The position numbers and the translations under genes are program-made. From contig NZ_LYBM01000022.1 in the NCBI RefSeq assembly GCF_001707825.1, forward strand, positions 18,762 to 82,761: DNA of 64,000 bases, written 5' to 3'. Every line of letters begins with the position of its first letter. Within the stretch, counting starts at the first letter, position 1. The notes beneath the pieces were generated by a model. That model was given only the letters and a program-made list of their open reading frames with translations, made no database searches and was not told where the DNA came from. This document shows positions 23,717 through 32,328 of the stretch, piece by piece. This stretch comes from Veronia pacifica. Lineage in GTDB: Bacteria > Pseudomonadota > Gammaproteobacteria > Enterobacterales > Vibrionaceae.

Positions 23717-25186
23717 TCAAGCGCTAATCATCAATGAGTCATCAATAGATTCGAGATTACTACTTCCCATCAGGAATATATCTACTGCTCTTGCACACTC
23801 GCGCCCTTCATTGATACACCGAACAACCAATGACTGTCCGGTACGCATGTCGCCTGCGGCAAATACGCCTGTCTGGTTAGTCTGAAAGTGCTGCGTTGCC
23901 ACATTGCCTCTGTCATCCAGAGCTATATTTAACTGTGCGAGCACGCCAGTTGGCTCAGGGTGAAGAAAACCCATAGCCAGTAAAGCCAAATTACAGGGCA
24001 AAACCCGTTCGGTACCTGCGACCTCCTCAAATTCAGGCCGCTGGCCGGGCTCAGTATCCTTCCAGACAATATCGGCGATTCTCAACCCTGTCAGGTTACC
24101 ATTATTGTCGCCAATAAATTCCTTGGTCAATATGTTCCAGTGACGTTCACAGCCTTCCTCATGTGAGGAAGAAGTCCGTAAAATCATCGGATATTGTGGC
24201 CACGGCATATTAGTAGGGCGTTTTTCTGGTGGTATCGGCATGATCTCAACCTGAGTGACGCTTGCTGCGCCATGTCGGTTCGACGTACCGACACAGTCAG
24301 ACCCTGTATCACCGCCTCCAATCACCACGACATGTTTGTCAGCCGCGTGAATTGGCTCTGCTTTCAAAGCCATATTATTGGCTCGGCGATTATTCTGAGC
24401 CAAAAACTCCATCGCAAAGTGGACGCCTTGATACTCTCTGCCCGGAATGGGGAGGTCGCGCGGTACCGTTGAGCCGCCGGTTAACACAATAGCATCGTAT
24501 TCGGCCTGAACGTCTGCCGCGTTGATATCGACGCCAATATGCGCATCGGTAATAAACTCGATACCGGCCTGTGCCATCAGGTCAATTTTACGGTCGATGA
24601 TATTCATCCCGAGTTTGAAATCTGGGATGCCAAAACGCAGCAGACCTCCCACCTTTTCATCCCGTTCAAATACCGTCACTGTATGGCCTGCACTATTGAG
24701 TTGCTCGGCCGCTGCAAGCCCTGCTGGACCCGAGCCAATCACTGCAACCTTTTTTCCTGTCCGTGAGGTGGGAGTTTTAGGTTTGGCGTACCCATCTTTG
24801 TAGGCCCGTTCGACAATGGTTTTTTCGATGTTACATATAGTGATTGGGTCTTGGTTAATACCTAGCACACAAGCACTTTCACACGGAGCCGGGCAAATGC
24901 GGCCAGTGAACTCAGGAAAGTTATTGGTGGAGCTCAAGATGTGCCAAGCTTCTTCCCAGCTGTCACGGTATACAGCATCGTTAAACTCAGGAATGATATT
25001 CCCGATAGGACAACCGCTGTGGCAAAAGGGCACTCCACAATCCATGCAGCGCGACGATTGCTCATTAATTTTACCGCCAAACTCTTCGTTGAGAACAAAT
25101 TCATTATTGTCCTGAATTCGGACCTCAGGCTGTACCTTCCCCGGCAACTCACGGCCAAATTCAAGAAATCCTGTTGGCTTACCCAT
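23717..25186 (-). CDS. Glutamate synthase small subunit, second type
   Basis: A second GltD-family protein of 489 residues, clearly different from the one at 17475-18890. It has N-terminal 4Fe-4S cysteines in a different setting (CMDCGVPFCHSGCPIGNIIP and CPAPCESACVLG), the FAD fold VAVIGSGPAGLAAAEQL, and the NAD(P)H fold VVVIGGGDTGSDCVGTS followed by the PPEKRPTNMPWPQYP insert seen in the GltD type of Gram-positives and many other bacteria. Its ATG overlaps the stop of the paired gltB by 8 bases (ATGGGTAA), so translation is coupled. A terminator follows. It supplies electrons to the adjacent large subunit. A symbol is left out to avoid confusion with the first gltD. Confidence 0.95.
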   Translation of the reverse strand: MGKPTGFLEFGRELPGKVQPEVRIQDNNEFVLNEEFGGKINEQSSRCMDCGVPFCHSGCPIGNIIPEFNDAVYRDSWEEAWHILSSTNNFPEFTGRICPAPCESACVLGINQDPITICNIEKTIVERAYKDGYAKPKTPTSRTGKKVAVIGSGPAGLAAAEQLNSAGHTVTVFERDEKVGGLLRFGIPDFKLGMNIIDRKIDLMAQAGIEFITDAHIGVDINAADVQAEYDAIVLTGGSTVPRDLPIPGREYQGVHFAMEFLAQNNRRANNMALKAEPIHAADKHVVVIGGGDTGSDCVGTSNRHGAASVTQVEIMPIPPEKRPTNMPWPQYPMILRTSSSHEEGCERHWNILTKEFIGDNNGNLTGLRIADIVWKDTEPGQRPEFEEVAGTERVLPCNLALLAMGFLHPEPTGVLAQLNIALDDRGNVATQHFQTNQTGVFAAGDMRTGQSLVVRCINEGRECARAVDIFLMGSSNLESIDDSLMISA

Positions 25187-28100
25187 TGATTGCCTCCACT
25201 TTGTCCATGTTATCTGCCGCTGCTTTGCGGGCTTCCAGCACTGCTTTGTAATCTCGTGGCATCACTTTTACGATGTGACGTAGGTTTTTCTCAAAGTTGG
25301 CCAGAAAGGTCTCTGCCACACTACTGCTCGTCAGTTGATAATGCGCGGTGATTTGGGTCCTCAGTCGTTCAATATCCTGCTCGTCGAGCGGGTCAATATC
25401 GACCAGTTCAGGGTTTAGCTTGTGCTTGAAGTCTTTGAACTGATCCCAGACATAAGCGACACCGCCGCTCATCCCGGCAGCGAAGTTACGTCCAGTCGAA
25501 CCGAGGATAATCGCAACGCCACCTGTCATGTATTCGCAACCATGATCGCCGATGCCCTCTACCACAACACTGGCTCCAGAATTGCGCACGCAGAAGCGCT
25601 CACCCGCAATACCACGGATATAGGACTCACCGGAGGTTGCGCCGTAGAAACAGACGTTTCCAACGATAATATTATCTTCGGCAATCAAATCACTGTTGCG
25701 GTCAGGGTAAAGCACCAGCTTGCCACCGCTTAAGCCTTTGCCCCAATAGTCGTTGGCGTCGCCCTCGACAGTAAAGACCACCCCTTTTGTCAGGAAGGCA
25801 CCAAAACTTTGTCCCGCTGAACCTCTGAAGTTGACTCGCATTGGCTTAGGCAGACCATTATCCTGATAGGTTTTGCAGATCTCATTAGACAGCATGGTGC
25901 CTGTGCTGCGATCCAGATTGGTGATTGGGAAAGATGCTTCGACTTCCTCACCGTGGCTAAGAGCGTTGGAGGCTGCTTTGATCAGCTTGCGATCCAACAC
26001 AGTATCCAGACAGTGATCCTGTGAGCGTTGGTTGTGCATGCCATCAGTCTCTCTTGGAAGTGCTTTATGAAGCACAGCAGACAGATCAAGATGCTGATAT
26101 TTCCAGTGGCCGATGTCCTCTCGGGGCTTGAGATGCTGAGACTGACCGACCATTTCATCAATGGTGCGGTAGCCCAGTTCAGCCATAATTTCCCGTAGGC
26201 CTTCAGCCATGTAAGTGAAAAAGGTCACTACATCCTCTACACGGCCAGCAAAGCGTTCGCGCAAGGTTTTATTCTGGGTCGCAATACCGACAGGACAGGT
26301 ATTCAAATGACATTTACGCATCATGATACAGCCCTCGACAACCAGTGCGGCAGTCGCTACACCCCATTCCTCGGCACCGAGCAGAGTGGCGACAGCAAGG
26401 TCTCGCGGCGTTTTCATCTGTCCATCCGACTGCACTACGATTCGGTTACGTAATCCATTTTTCAGCAGGGTCTGATGGGTTTCTGCCAGTCCCAGTTCCC
26501 ACGGCAAGCCCGCGTGTTTGATAGATGACACGGGCGAGGCACCGGTTCCGCCATCGAAACCTGCAATTAACACCACATCGGCTTTGGCTTTTGCCACACC
26601 AGAAGCGATGGTTCCCACACCTGCCTCAGACACCAGCTTGACGTTCACTCTGGCTTTGCGATTGGCATTTTTCAGGTCATGGATCAGCTGCGCTAGATCC
26701 TCAATCGAATAAATATCATGGTGAGGAGGAGGAGAGATCAGGCCAACCCCTGGTGTTGAATGCCGGGTTCTGCCAATCCAGTCATCGACCTTGTGGCCGG
26801 GCAGCTGACCGCCTTCGCCAGGCTTGGCTCCCTGCGCCATTTTGATCTGTATTTCGTCGGCATTGGTCAGGTAGTAAGATGTGACGCCAAAGCGGCCTGA
26901 TGCCACTTGTTTGATGGCTGAACGCTCCCAGTCGCCGTTGTCTCTCTTTACAAAGCGTGCCGGGTCTTCACCGCCTTCACCTGAATTTGATTTTGCGCCA
27001 ATGCGGTTCATCGCAACCGCTAGTGTCGAGTGTGCTTCGTAAGAGATTGACCCAAAACTCATTGCACCCGTTGCAAAACGCTTGAGGATGTTTGAGAGTG
27101 GTTCGACTTCATCCAGTGGTATTCCACCTGCAGGGTTCGCTGCAAATTCAAGCTGGCTGCGTAGCGTTGCTGCTTTGTCTCCCTGGCGATCAACGGCCTG
27201 ACAATATTTTTTAAACTGGTCGTAATCTTTATTGCGGGTAGAGTTTTGTAATAAATGTATGGTGGTCGGATTGAATAGGTGTTTCTCTCCCCGTTGTTTC
27301 CACTGATATACACCGCCCACATCCAGTGTCTGAACGGGTATTTCACGGGTAGGGAAGCCAAAGCGGTGCCTGATCAACACTTCCCGGGCGATATCGTCAG
27401 CAGACAGTCCTTCAATGCGGGATACTGTGCCCGTAAAATATTTGTCTACGACAGTTTTGCTTATTCCCAGCGCCTCAAAGATTTGAGCGCCATGATAAGA
27501 CTGTATCGTGGAGATCCCCATCTTTGAGAAGATCTTGAGCAGGCCCGCATCAATAGCTTTGCGGTAGTCATTAAACACGTCATCAGGTTTGAGGTCGCCG
27601 CTAAGTTTGCCGATGCGTTGCTGATCAACCAAGGTTTCAAACACCAAGTAGGGGTTGATGGCATTCGCACCAAAGCCAATGGCTGTTGCGAAATGATGCG
27701 TCTCACGGATATCACCGGTTTCGATGATTAAATCCGCATTCGCTCGCAGGCCCTTGCGGATGAGGTGGTGATGAACTGCGCCGACGGCAAGCATTGCAGG
27801 GATTCCTGCATGATCTGCATCTACGCCTCTGTCACTGAGAATGAGCAGCACGTTCCCTTGCTCGACTGCCTGTTCAGCGAGTTGACACAAGGAGTCAAGT
27901 GCCGCTTCAAGAGAACCGTCTTCTCCGTTTGCCACAAATAGGATCGGCAAGGTTTTTGCAGAAAGGTGCGTTGGCGCGTTATGACGAAGCCTCTCGAGTT
28001 GACTGTTACTCAGCACCGGACTGTCGATTTCAATTTTTGCACAATGCGCTGGTGTCTCGGACAACAGGTTGTGGTCTCTACCGAGATAATTTTTCAGCGA

Positions 28101-29726
28101 CATGACCATACGTTCACGGATCGGATCGATCGGTGGGTTGGTAACCTGTGCGAACAGCTGCTTGAAGTAATTTGAAAGATGTTGTGACTGATGGGATAAA
28201 ACAGCCAGTGGCCAGTCAGCTCCCATCGATCCCAGCGCCTCTTTTCCTTCCCGGAACATTGGCAGCAGGATATCGTTGACCTCTTCAGAGGTGATGCCGA
28301 AGGCTTGCTGTTTATGCAGCAGCGCGTCCGGTTGTGGCTGGCAATGCTGGTATTGCGGGCTGGGTAAGGCATCCAACGCAAGCATATTGTCGTTCAGCCA
28401 CTGCTGGTATGGCTGTGCAGAGGCAATTTCTGTTTTCACCTCTTCATCTGAAATAATCCGGCCCTGCTCCAAATCTGCCACAAAAATGCGTCCGGGCTGC
28501 AGGCGACCGCGGTAGTGGACATTGTCAGGAGCGACGTCAACGACGCCAGTTTCTGATGCCATGATCAGGAAATCGTCTTTGGTCACTGTGTAGCGACTTG
28601 GGCGCAAACCATTTCTGTCCAGTGTTGCGCCTACTTTGACACCGTCAGTAAAGCATAATGAAGCAGGTCCATCCCAAGGCTCCATCAGGTTGGCATGATA
28701 CTGATAGAAGGCCCTGCGTTTGGTGTCCATCGCCGGATTTTCTTGCCAGGCCTCTGGGATCATCATCATGAGTGCGTGAGGGACGCTTCTTCCCGAGAGC
28801 ACTAGTAGCTCAAGTGCCATGTCGAAATTTGCCGAATCTGAAGCAAGGTTCTGGCAAACTGGCAGCAGCATACTCAGCTCCTGTTCACTGAACAAATCTG
28901 AGCTAAGTATTGCCTCTCTGGCTTTCATCCAGTTGATGTTGCCGCGTACTGTATTGATTTCACCGTTGTGGGCGACATAGCGGAAGGGTTGAGCCAAGCG
29001 CCATTTAGGGAAGGTGTTGGTCGAAAAACGTGAATGAACCAAAGCCAGCGCTGTGGTCATCATTGAATTCTGTAAATCGAGAAAATACTGTGGGACTTGC
29101 TCGGTAGTCAGTTGTCCTTTGTACACCAGAGTTTTGCATGAAAAAGAGTTGATATAAAAGTCGTCACCAATCTCTGGTACGTTTTCAAGGCATTGCTTGA
29201 TAGTGAAGTTTCGAACAACAAACAGCTTGCGCTCCAGCTCATCGGCAGTCATTTCACCGCCTCCGGTGACAAAAGCATGCTCAAACTGCGGCTCGGTGCT
29301 CAGCGGGTCATCACCTATCATACTGTTGTCTGTCGGCAGGATCCGATATCCCAACACCGTCAGGTTTAGCTGTTGTGCATTTTTTTCAAAAATAGCCCTG
29401 CACTGATCTCGCTTCGACTTGTCCTTGGAAAACAAAAACACACCGACGCCGTATTCATTTATGTCGGGTAATGCAATGCCATTTTCTGCTGCTGCATGTA
29501 GTAAAAAGTCATGAGGTTTTTGCAGGAGAATGCCCGCGCCGTCACCACTGCAGGGATCGCAACCCTGACCGCCCCGGTGTTCCATCCGAGCCAGCATATC
29601 GAGTGCCTGAGTGATGATTTGATGGGATTTCTGATTTTTAAGATGGGCTACGAAGCCAATACCACAGGCGTCATGCTCCATTTCAGGCACATAGAGTCCC
29701 TGACTATGCTGCATTGTTTTAGTCAT
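25179..29726 (-). CDS. Glutamate synthase large subunit, second type
   Basis: A second full-length GltB-family protein of 1515 residues. It carries the glutaminase domain with the nucleophile at Cys21 (EMEHDACGIGFVAHL), the FMN domain ([24 protein letters not shown]), the 3Fe-4S cysteines in CIMMRKCHLNTC, and the C-terminal beta-helix (GNVCFYGATSGESYIRG). It differs strongly from the neighbouring GltB, for example ACGIGFV against NCGFGLI at the active cysteine, so it is not a recent duplicate. The start is the ATG at 29726, with GGAAGGA upstream; further in-frame codons upstream add a sequence unlike the family. A possible attenuator lies about 120 bases upstream. It is divergent from a GGDEF gene across 750 bases. 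Confidence 0.95.
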   Translation of the reverse strand: MTKTMQHSQGLYVPEMEHDACGIGFVAHLKNQKSHQIITQALDMLARMEHRGGQGCDPCSGDGAGILLQKPHDFLLHAAAENGIALPDINEYGVGVFLFSKDKSKRDQCRAIFEKNAQQLNLTVLGYRILPTDNSMIGDDPLSTEPQFEHAFVTGGGEMTADELERKLFVVRNFTIKQCLENVPEIGDDFYINSFSCKTLVYKGQLTTEQVPQYFLDLQNSMMTTALALVHSRFSTNTFPKWRLAQPFRYVAHNGEINTVRGNINWMKAREAILSSDLFSEQELSMLLPVCQNLASDSANFDMALELLVLSGRSVPHALMMMIPEAWQENPAMDTKRRAFYQYHANLMEPWDGPASLCFTDGVKVGATLDRNGLRPSRYTVTKDDFLIMASETGVVDVAPDNVHYRGRLQPGRIFVADLEQGRIISDEEVKTEIASAQPYQQWLNDNMLALDALPSPQYQHCQPQPDALLHKQQAFGITSEEVNDILLPMFREGKEALGSMGADWPLAVLSHQSQHLSNYFKQLFAQVTNPPIDPIRERMVMSLKNYLGRDHNLLSETPAHCAKIEIDSPVLSNSQLERLRHNAPTHLSAKTLPILFVANGEDGSLEAALDSLCQLAEQAVEQGNVLLILSDRGVDADHAGIPAMLAVGAVHHHLIRKGLRANADLIIETGDIRETHHFATAIGFGANAINPYLVFETLVDQQRIGKLSGDLKPDDVFNDYRKAIDAGLLKIFSKMGISTIQSYHGAQIFEALGISKTVVDKYFTGTVSRIEGLSADDIAREVLIRHRFGFPTREIPVQTLDVGGVYQWKQRGEKHLFNPTTIHLLQNSTRNKDYDQFKKYCQAVDRQGDKAATLRSQLEFAANPAGGIPLDEVEPLSNILKRFATGAMSFGSISYEAHSTLAVAMNRIGAKSNSGEGGEDPARFVKRDNGDWERSAIKQVASGRFGVTSYYLTNADEIQIKMAQGAKPGEGGQLPGHKVDDWIGRTRHSTPGVGLISPPPHHDIYSIEDLAQLIHDLKNANRKARVNVKLVSEAGVGTIASGVAKAKADVVLIAGFDGGTGASPVSSIKHAGLPWELGLAETHQTLLKNGLRNRIVVQSDGQMKTPRDLAVATLLGAEEWGVATAALVVEGCIMMRKCHLNTCPVGIATQNKTLRERFAGRVEDVVTFFTYMAEGLREIMAELGYRTIDEMVGQSQHLKPREDIGHWKYQHLDLSAVLHKALPRETDGMHNQRSQDHCLDTVLDRKLIKAASNALSHGEEVEASFPITNLDRSTGTMLSNEICKTYQDNGLPKPMRVNFRGSAGQSFGAFLTKGVVFTVEGDANDYWGKGLSGGKLVLYPDRNSDLIAEDNIIVGNVCFYGATSGESYIRGIAGERFCVRNSGASVVVEGIGDHGCEYMTGGVAIILGSTGRNFAAGMSGGVAYVWDQFKDFKHKLNPELVDIDPLDEQDIERLRTQITAHYQLTSSSVAETFLANFEKNLRHIVKVMPRDYKAVLEARKAAADNMDKVEAING

Positions 29727-29845
29727 GCTTACGTCCTTCCAGTTGACACGAGAGTGAGTAACACCCTCGTAATCCTTGCTTATGCCTATTGATGGCATAT
29801 TTTTATTGATTTTTTATTGTTGCCCCTTGGTTAGAAATTGGGGCC

Positions 29846-29874
29846 AAAAAAAGACTGGGGTCAATGCCAGCCTT
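29846..29874 (-). terminator. Possible attenuator in leader of second gltBD operon
   Basis: On the minus strand AAGGCTGG, 8-base loop, CCAGTCTT and a T-run: an eight-pair stem (one G-T pair) of intrinsic-terminator shape, about 120 bases before the gltB ATG and reading towards it. Either it attenuates the operon or it ends a short upstream transcript. Confidence 0.55.
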
Positions 29875-29926
29875 GGTCTGCGTTTTGATGCTTGATTAAT
29901 TGGTGGGTGTGCGCATTTTTTCTTGG

Positions 29927-29995
29927 CTAATTGCTCATCACCATGTTCAAAAATGCTTCCGACATTGCGTAATTGTTATGCACAGACACTTTCAT
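29927..29995 (-). CDS. Possible 22-residue leader ORF upstream of second gltB
   Basis: An ATG-started frame of 22 codons (MKVSVHNN... ending NMVMSN, stop TAG) about 50 bases before the leader terminator. The ribosome site is weak (TAGG against the ATG). It has four Met and four Asn codons and no run of Glu or Gln codons, so it does not look like a classical amino-acid attenuator peptide. It may be chance. Confidence 0.25.
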   Translation of the reverse strand: MKVSVHNNYAMSEAFLNMVMSN

Positions 29996-30476
29996 CCTAC
30001 ATATTTAGTAATTTAATTACCACACAAAATTGGTTAAAAAATGCACGCGCTATTGTTTTTATTGATTTTTAATGTGTTTTTATGCCCGCTTTAACGACTA
30101 AAAATGCTTAAAATATGAATTTTATTTCCTCTGGTGTTGTTAGTGTTATGACAAGGGGTATGATATTTTTTGTAAATAACTTTCATTGGTGTCATATGTC
30201 TCTTTTAATTTTCTTTTGGTTTGTTTTTGGGTCAAATAACGAAGATATGTTAGCTTATCAGTACAAAAGCCCCTGAAAGCAGATGGTGATAGAAACAGTT
30301 ATTGCGTCATTAACTTGTCAGAGCAAAGGGAGTAATGACGTGAAATTGACGTGTTTCGCGCAAAATACAAAGTGGCTCGCCGAAATCATTAGAAAATATA
30401 TGAGAATTTTGTTTACCACGTATGCTAGTGGCCGAATCTGGATATCTGGACTTTTTAGAAGGTAACTTGGGTTGCA

Positions 30477-32234
30477 ATGACTATTTTTGACTGGCTCTTA
30501 CTATTGGTGACCCTGTTGTCAGGTGCCGTTATCGGCGCGCTGTGGGTACGGCGTCATCGCATTATTGAAGAGAAAACCTGGCGTCAGTACTTATCAAACC
30601 TATCAACCCCTAAAGCAATCGCTTATGCCGATAGCGGAGAAATCTTTTTCGCTAATCAGAGCAGTATCAGAGGGTTTGAGTTACGTTTCGAGCAAGGGAT
30701 TCACCGCTTCGATAGTGAAGATGAGCAAACCAGCTTCAGTCGTTTTATTCGTATGCAGCCGTGGCCTAAATGTTTTGCAAATGCGTCCATTGATTTTGGT
30801 CACCACACCGCTTCCAATCAGTCAGTTGTAGATGTATCGGGCCTCCCTCTCTGGATACGGGGTAAAAAAGCTTGGGTACTGACACTGGATATCAACCCAA
30901 GAAACAGCCAGCCCGATCCCTTCTTTCACAGTGGCAATCAAATCATGCGCAGTGTTATTGACGCGTTGGCAGAGCTGGTGTGCTTTCAGAATCGAGAAGG
31001 CATGATTGTCGGTACTAACCTCGCTTTTGATACTTTCTGGAGTAACCGCCAAGAAGAAGGTTTATTTTTTGGCTCCGGACTGCCCGAAGGGCGGCGGACG
31101 GTGCAAAACTGGGTGACAGACCCGTCTGGCAACAGTTGCCTGCTTGAAACCAGTCAGACCCTGATACGAGGCGATCAGGGGCAGATTCTTGGTTCATTGA
31201 GTATCAGCCATGACGTGACTAACTGGCATATGATGCAACAGGTGCTCGAACACGAAATTGAAGCAAGACAAACCGTTGAACAAGAGCTGAAAAAGCGTAG
31301 CAACCTGTTGGAGTCTATTTTTGAGGCCAGTGCCGACCCTATCGGGATGTTCAATGAGCATTATGTTTATCTTGGAGCCAACAAGCCTTATGCAGAGGCT
31401 GTTCAAGCTAATACAAGTGAACTCGAGGGTAAGCGTGCAGAGGATATTATTGAGCACGAAATTCTCTCTCAAAACAAGAGACTTGAAGATCAGGTACTGG
31501 CCACGGGTGAGCCCGCAAGATATGAGGATTTGGTACTCAGACAAGACGGCAGTCAGGTTTGGTATGAGGTGACAAAAACGCAGTTCAAGGATCCCGTGGA
31601 TGACACCTTGGGTGTGTTGGTGATAGCACGGGACATTACCGAGCGAAAAGCGACACAGCAACAACTGGCTGATGCCATCATGGAACTTGAGGAGCTGAGC
31701 TTCGTCGATAGCTTGACTAAGGTTGCAAATCGTCGGAGCCTCGACGAAAAGCTGACGAAAATGTGGTCGTCTCATGCCAGGGATAAGCAACCACTTTCGT
31801 TGATATTGTGCGATATAGATAACTTCAAAGCTTACAACGACAACTATGGTCACCAGAGCGGTGATAAGGCATTACGCGCGGTAGCAGGGTGTTTCCAACG
31901 GGTAGTGAGACGACCTCTGGACTTTGTTGCCCGCTACGGTGGCGAGGAGTTCGCGATTCTGTTGCCAAATACGCCGACAGAGGGAGCCGTACGTGTTGCT
32001 GAAAACATCGCTGAATCGTTAAGACAGGAGAATATTTTGCATGAATTCTCTGCCCTTTCTGATCGCATGACCCTGAGTCAGGGCATTGCAACACTGATCC
32101 CGGAGCCCAGTCAGGATTACGGAATGCTGGTTGAGTTGGCCGATACTGCAATGTACCGGGCGAAGAATTCGGGTAAAGCTAAAATAGAGTGCGCAACTGA
32201 AGTATCAATACCTGATGCTGAACCAGTGATCTGA
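30477..32234 (+). CDS. PAS-domain diguanylate cyclase (GGDEF)
   Basis: Membrane-anchored enzyme that makes cyclic di-GMP from two GTP. The 585-residue protein has one N-terminal helix (about residues 3-22), two PAS-like sensor regions (about 155-255 and 280-390, the second followed by VLVIARDITERKATQQ), a short coiled linker, and a C-terminal GGDEF domain from about 410. The catalytic signature is GGEEF at 488-492, and an RxxD inhibitory site (Arg479-Pro-Leu-Asp482) sits five residues before it, so product inhibition is expected. No EAL domain is present. The ATG has only a poor ribosome site. It lies just upstream of arcB, and may share signals or transcription with it (94-base gap). The PAS ligand is unknown. 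Confidence 0.92.
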   Translation: MTIFDWLLLLVTLLSGAVIGALWVRRHRIIEEKTWRQYLSNLSTPKAIAYADSGEIFFANQSSIRGFELRFEQGIHRFDSEDEQTSFSRFIRMQPWPKCFANASIDFGHHTASNQSVVDVSGLPLWIRGKKAWVLTLDINPRNSQPDPFFHSGNQIMRSVIDALAELVCFQNREGMIVGTNLAFDTFWSNRQEEGLFFGSGLPEGRRTVQNWVTDPSGNSCLLETSQTLIRGDQGQILGSLSISHDVTNWHMMQQVLEHEIEARQTVEQELKKRSNLLESIFEASADPIGMFNEHYVYLGANKPYAEAVQANTSELEGKRAEDIIEHEILSQNKRLEDQVLATGEPARYEDLVLRQDGSQVWYEVTKTQFKDPVDDTLGVLVIARDITERKATQQQLADAIMELEELSFVDSLTKVANRRSLDEKLTKMWSSHARDKQPLSLILCDIDNFKAYNDNYGHQSGDKALRAVAGCFQRVVRRPLDFVARYGGEEFAILLPNTPTEGAVRVAENIAESLRQENILHEFSALSDRMTLSQGIATLIPEPSQDYGMLVELADTAMYRAKNSGKAKIECATEVSIPDAEPVI

Positions 32235-32328
32235 CCATCTCAATCATTAGATATATATTCATTTCCAGCCTTTTTTAAGTCAGGCCGTACCGCTATGATA
32301 ACGGCAGCATTGTTATCAGGTAGTACCA

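Larger units (their letters stand above)
29727..30476. other. Long AT-rich divergent region between second gltB and GGDEF gene
   Basis: About 750 bases with no convincing protein gene. On the minus strand it holds a leader-type terminator (29846-29874), a GCCCC/GGGGC hairpin next to it (29822-29845) and a possible 22-codon ORF (29927-29995). It should also carry the promoters of both divergent genes. A 60-codon frame at 30283-30465 on the plus strand has no ribosome site and no family features. Confidence 0.6.

Noticed and set aside
30283..30465. 60-codon frame upstream of the GGDEF gene
   Set aside because: No ribosome site; lies in an AT-rich promoter region.
31194..31853. 219-codon minus-strand frame over the GGDEF gene
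   Set aside because: Antisense to a certain gene; composition follows the codons of the real gene.
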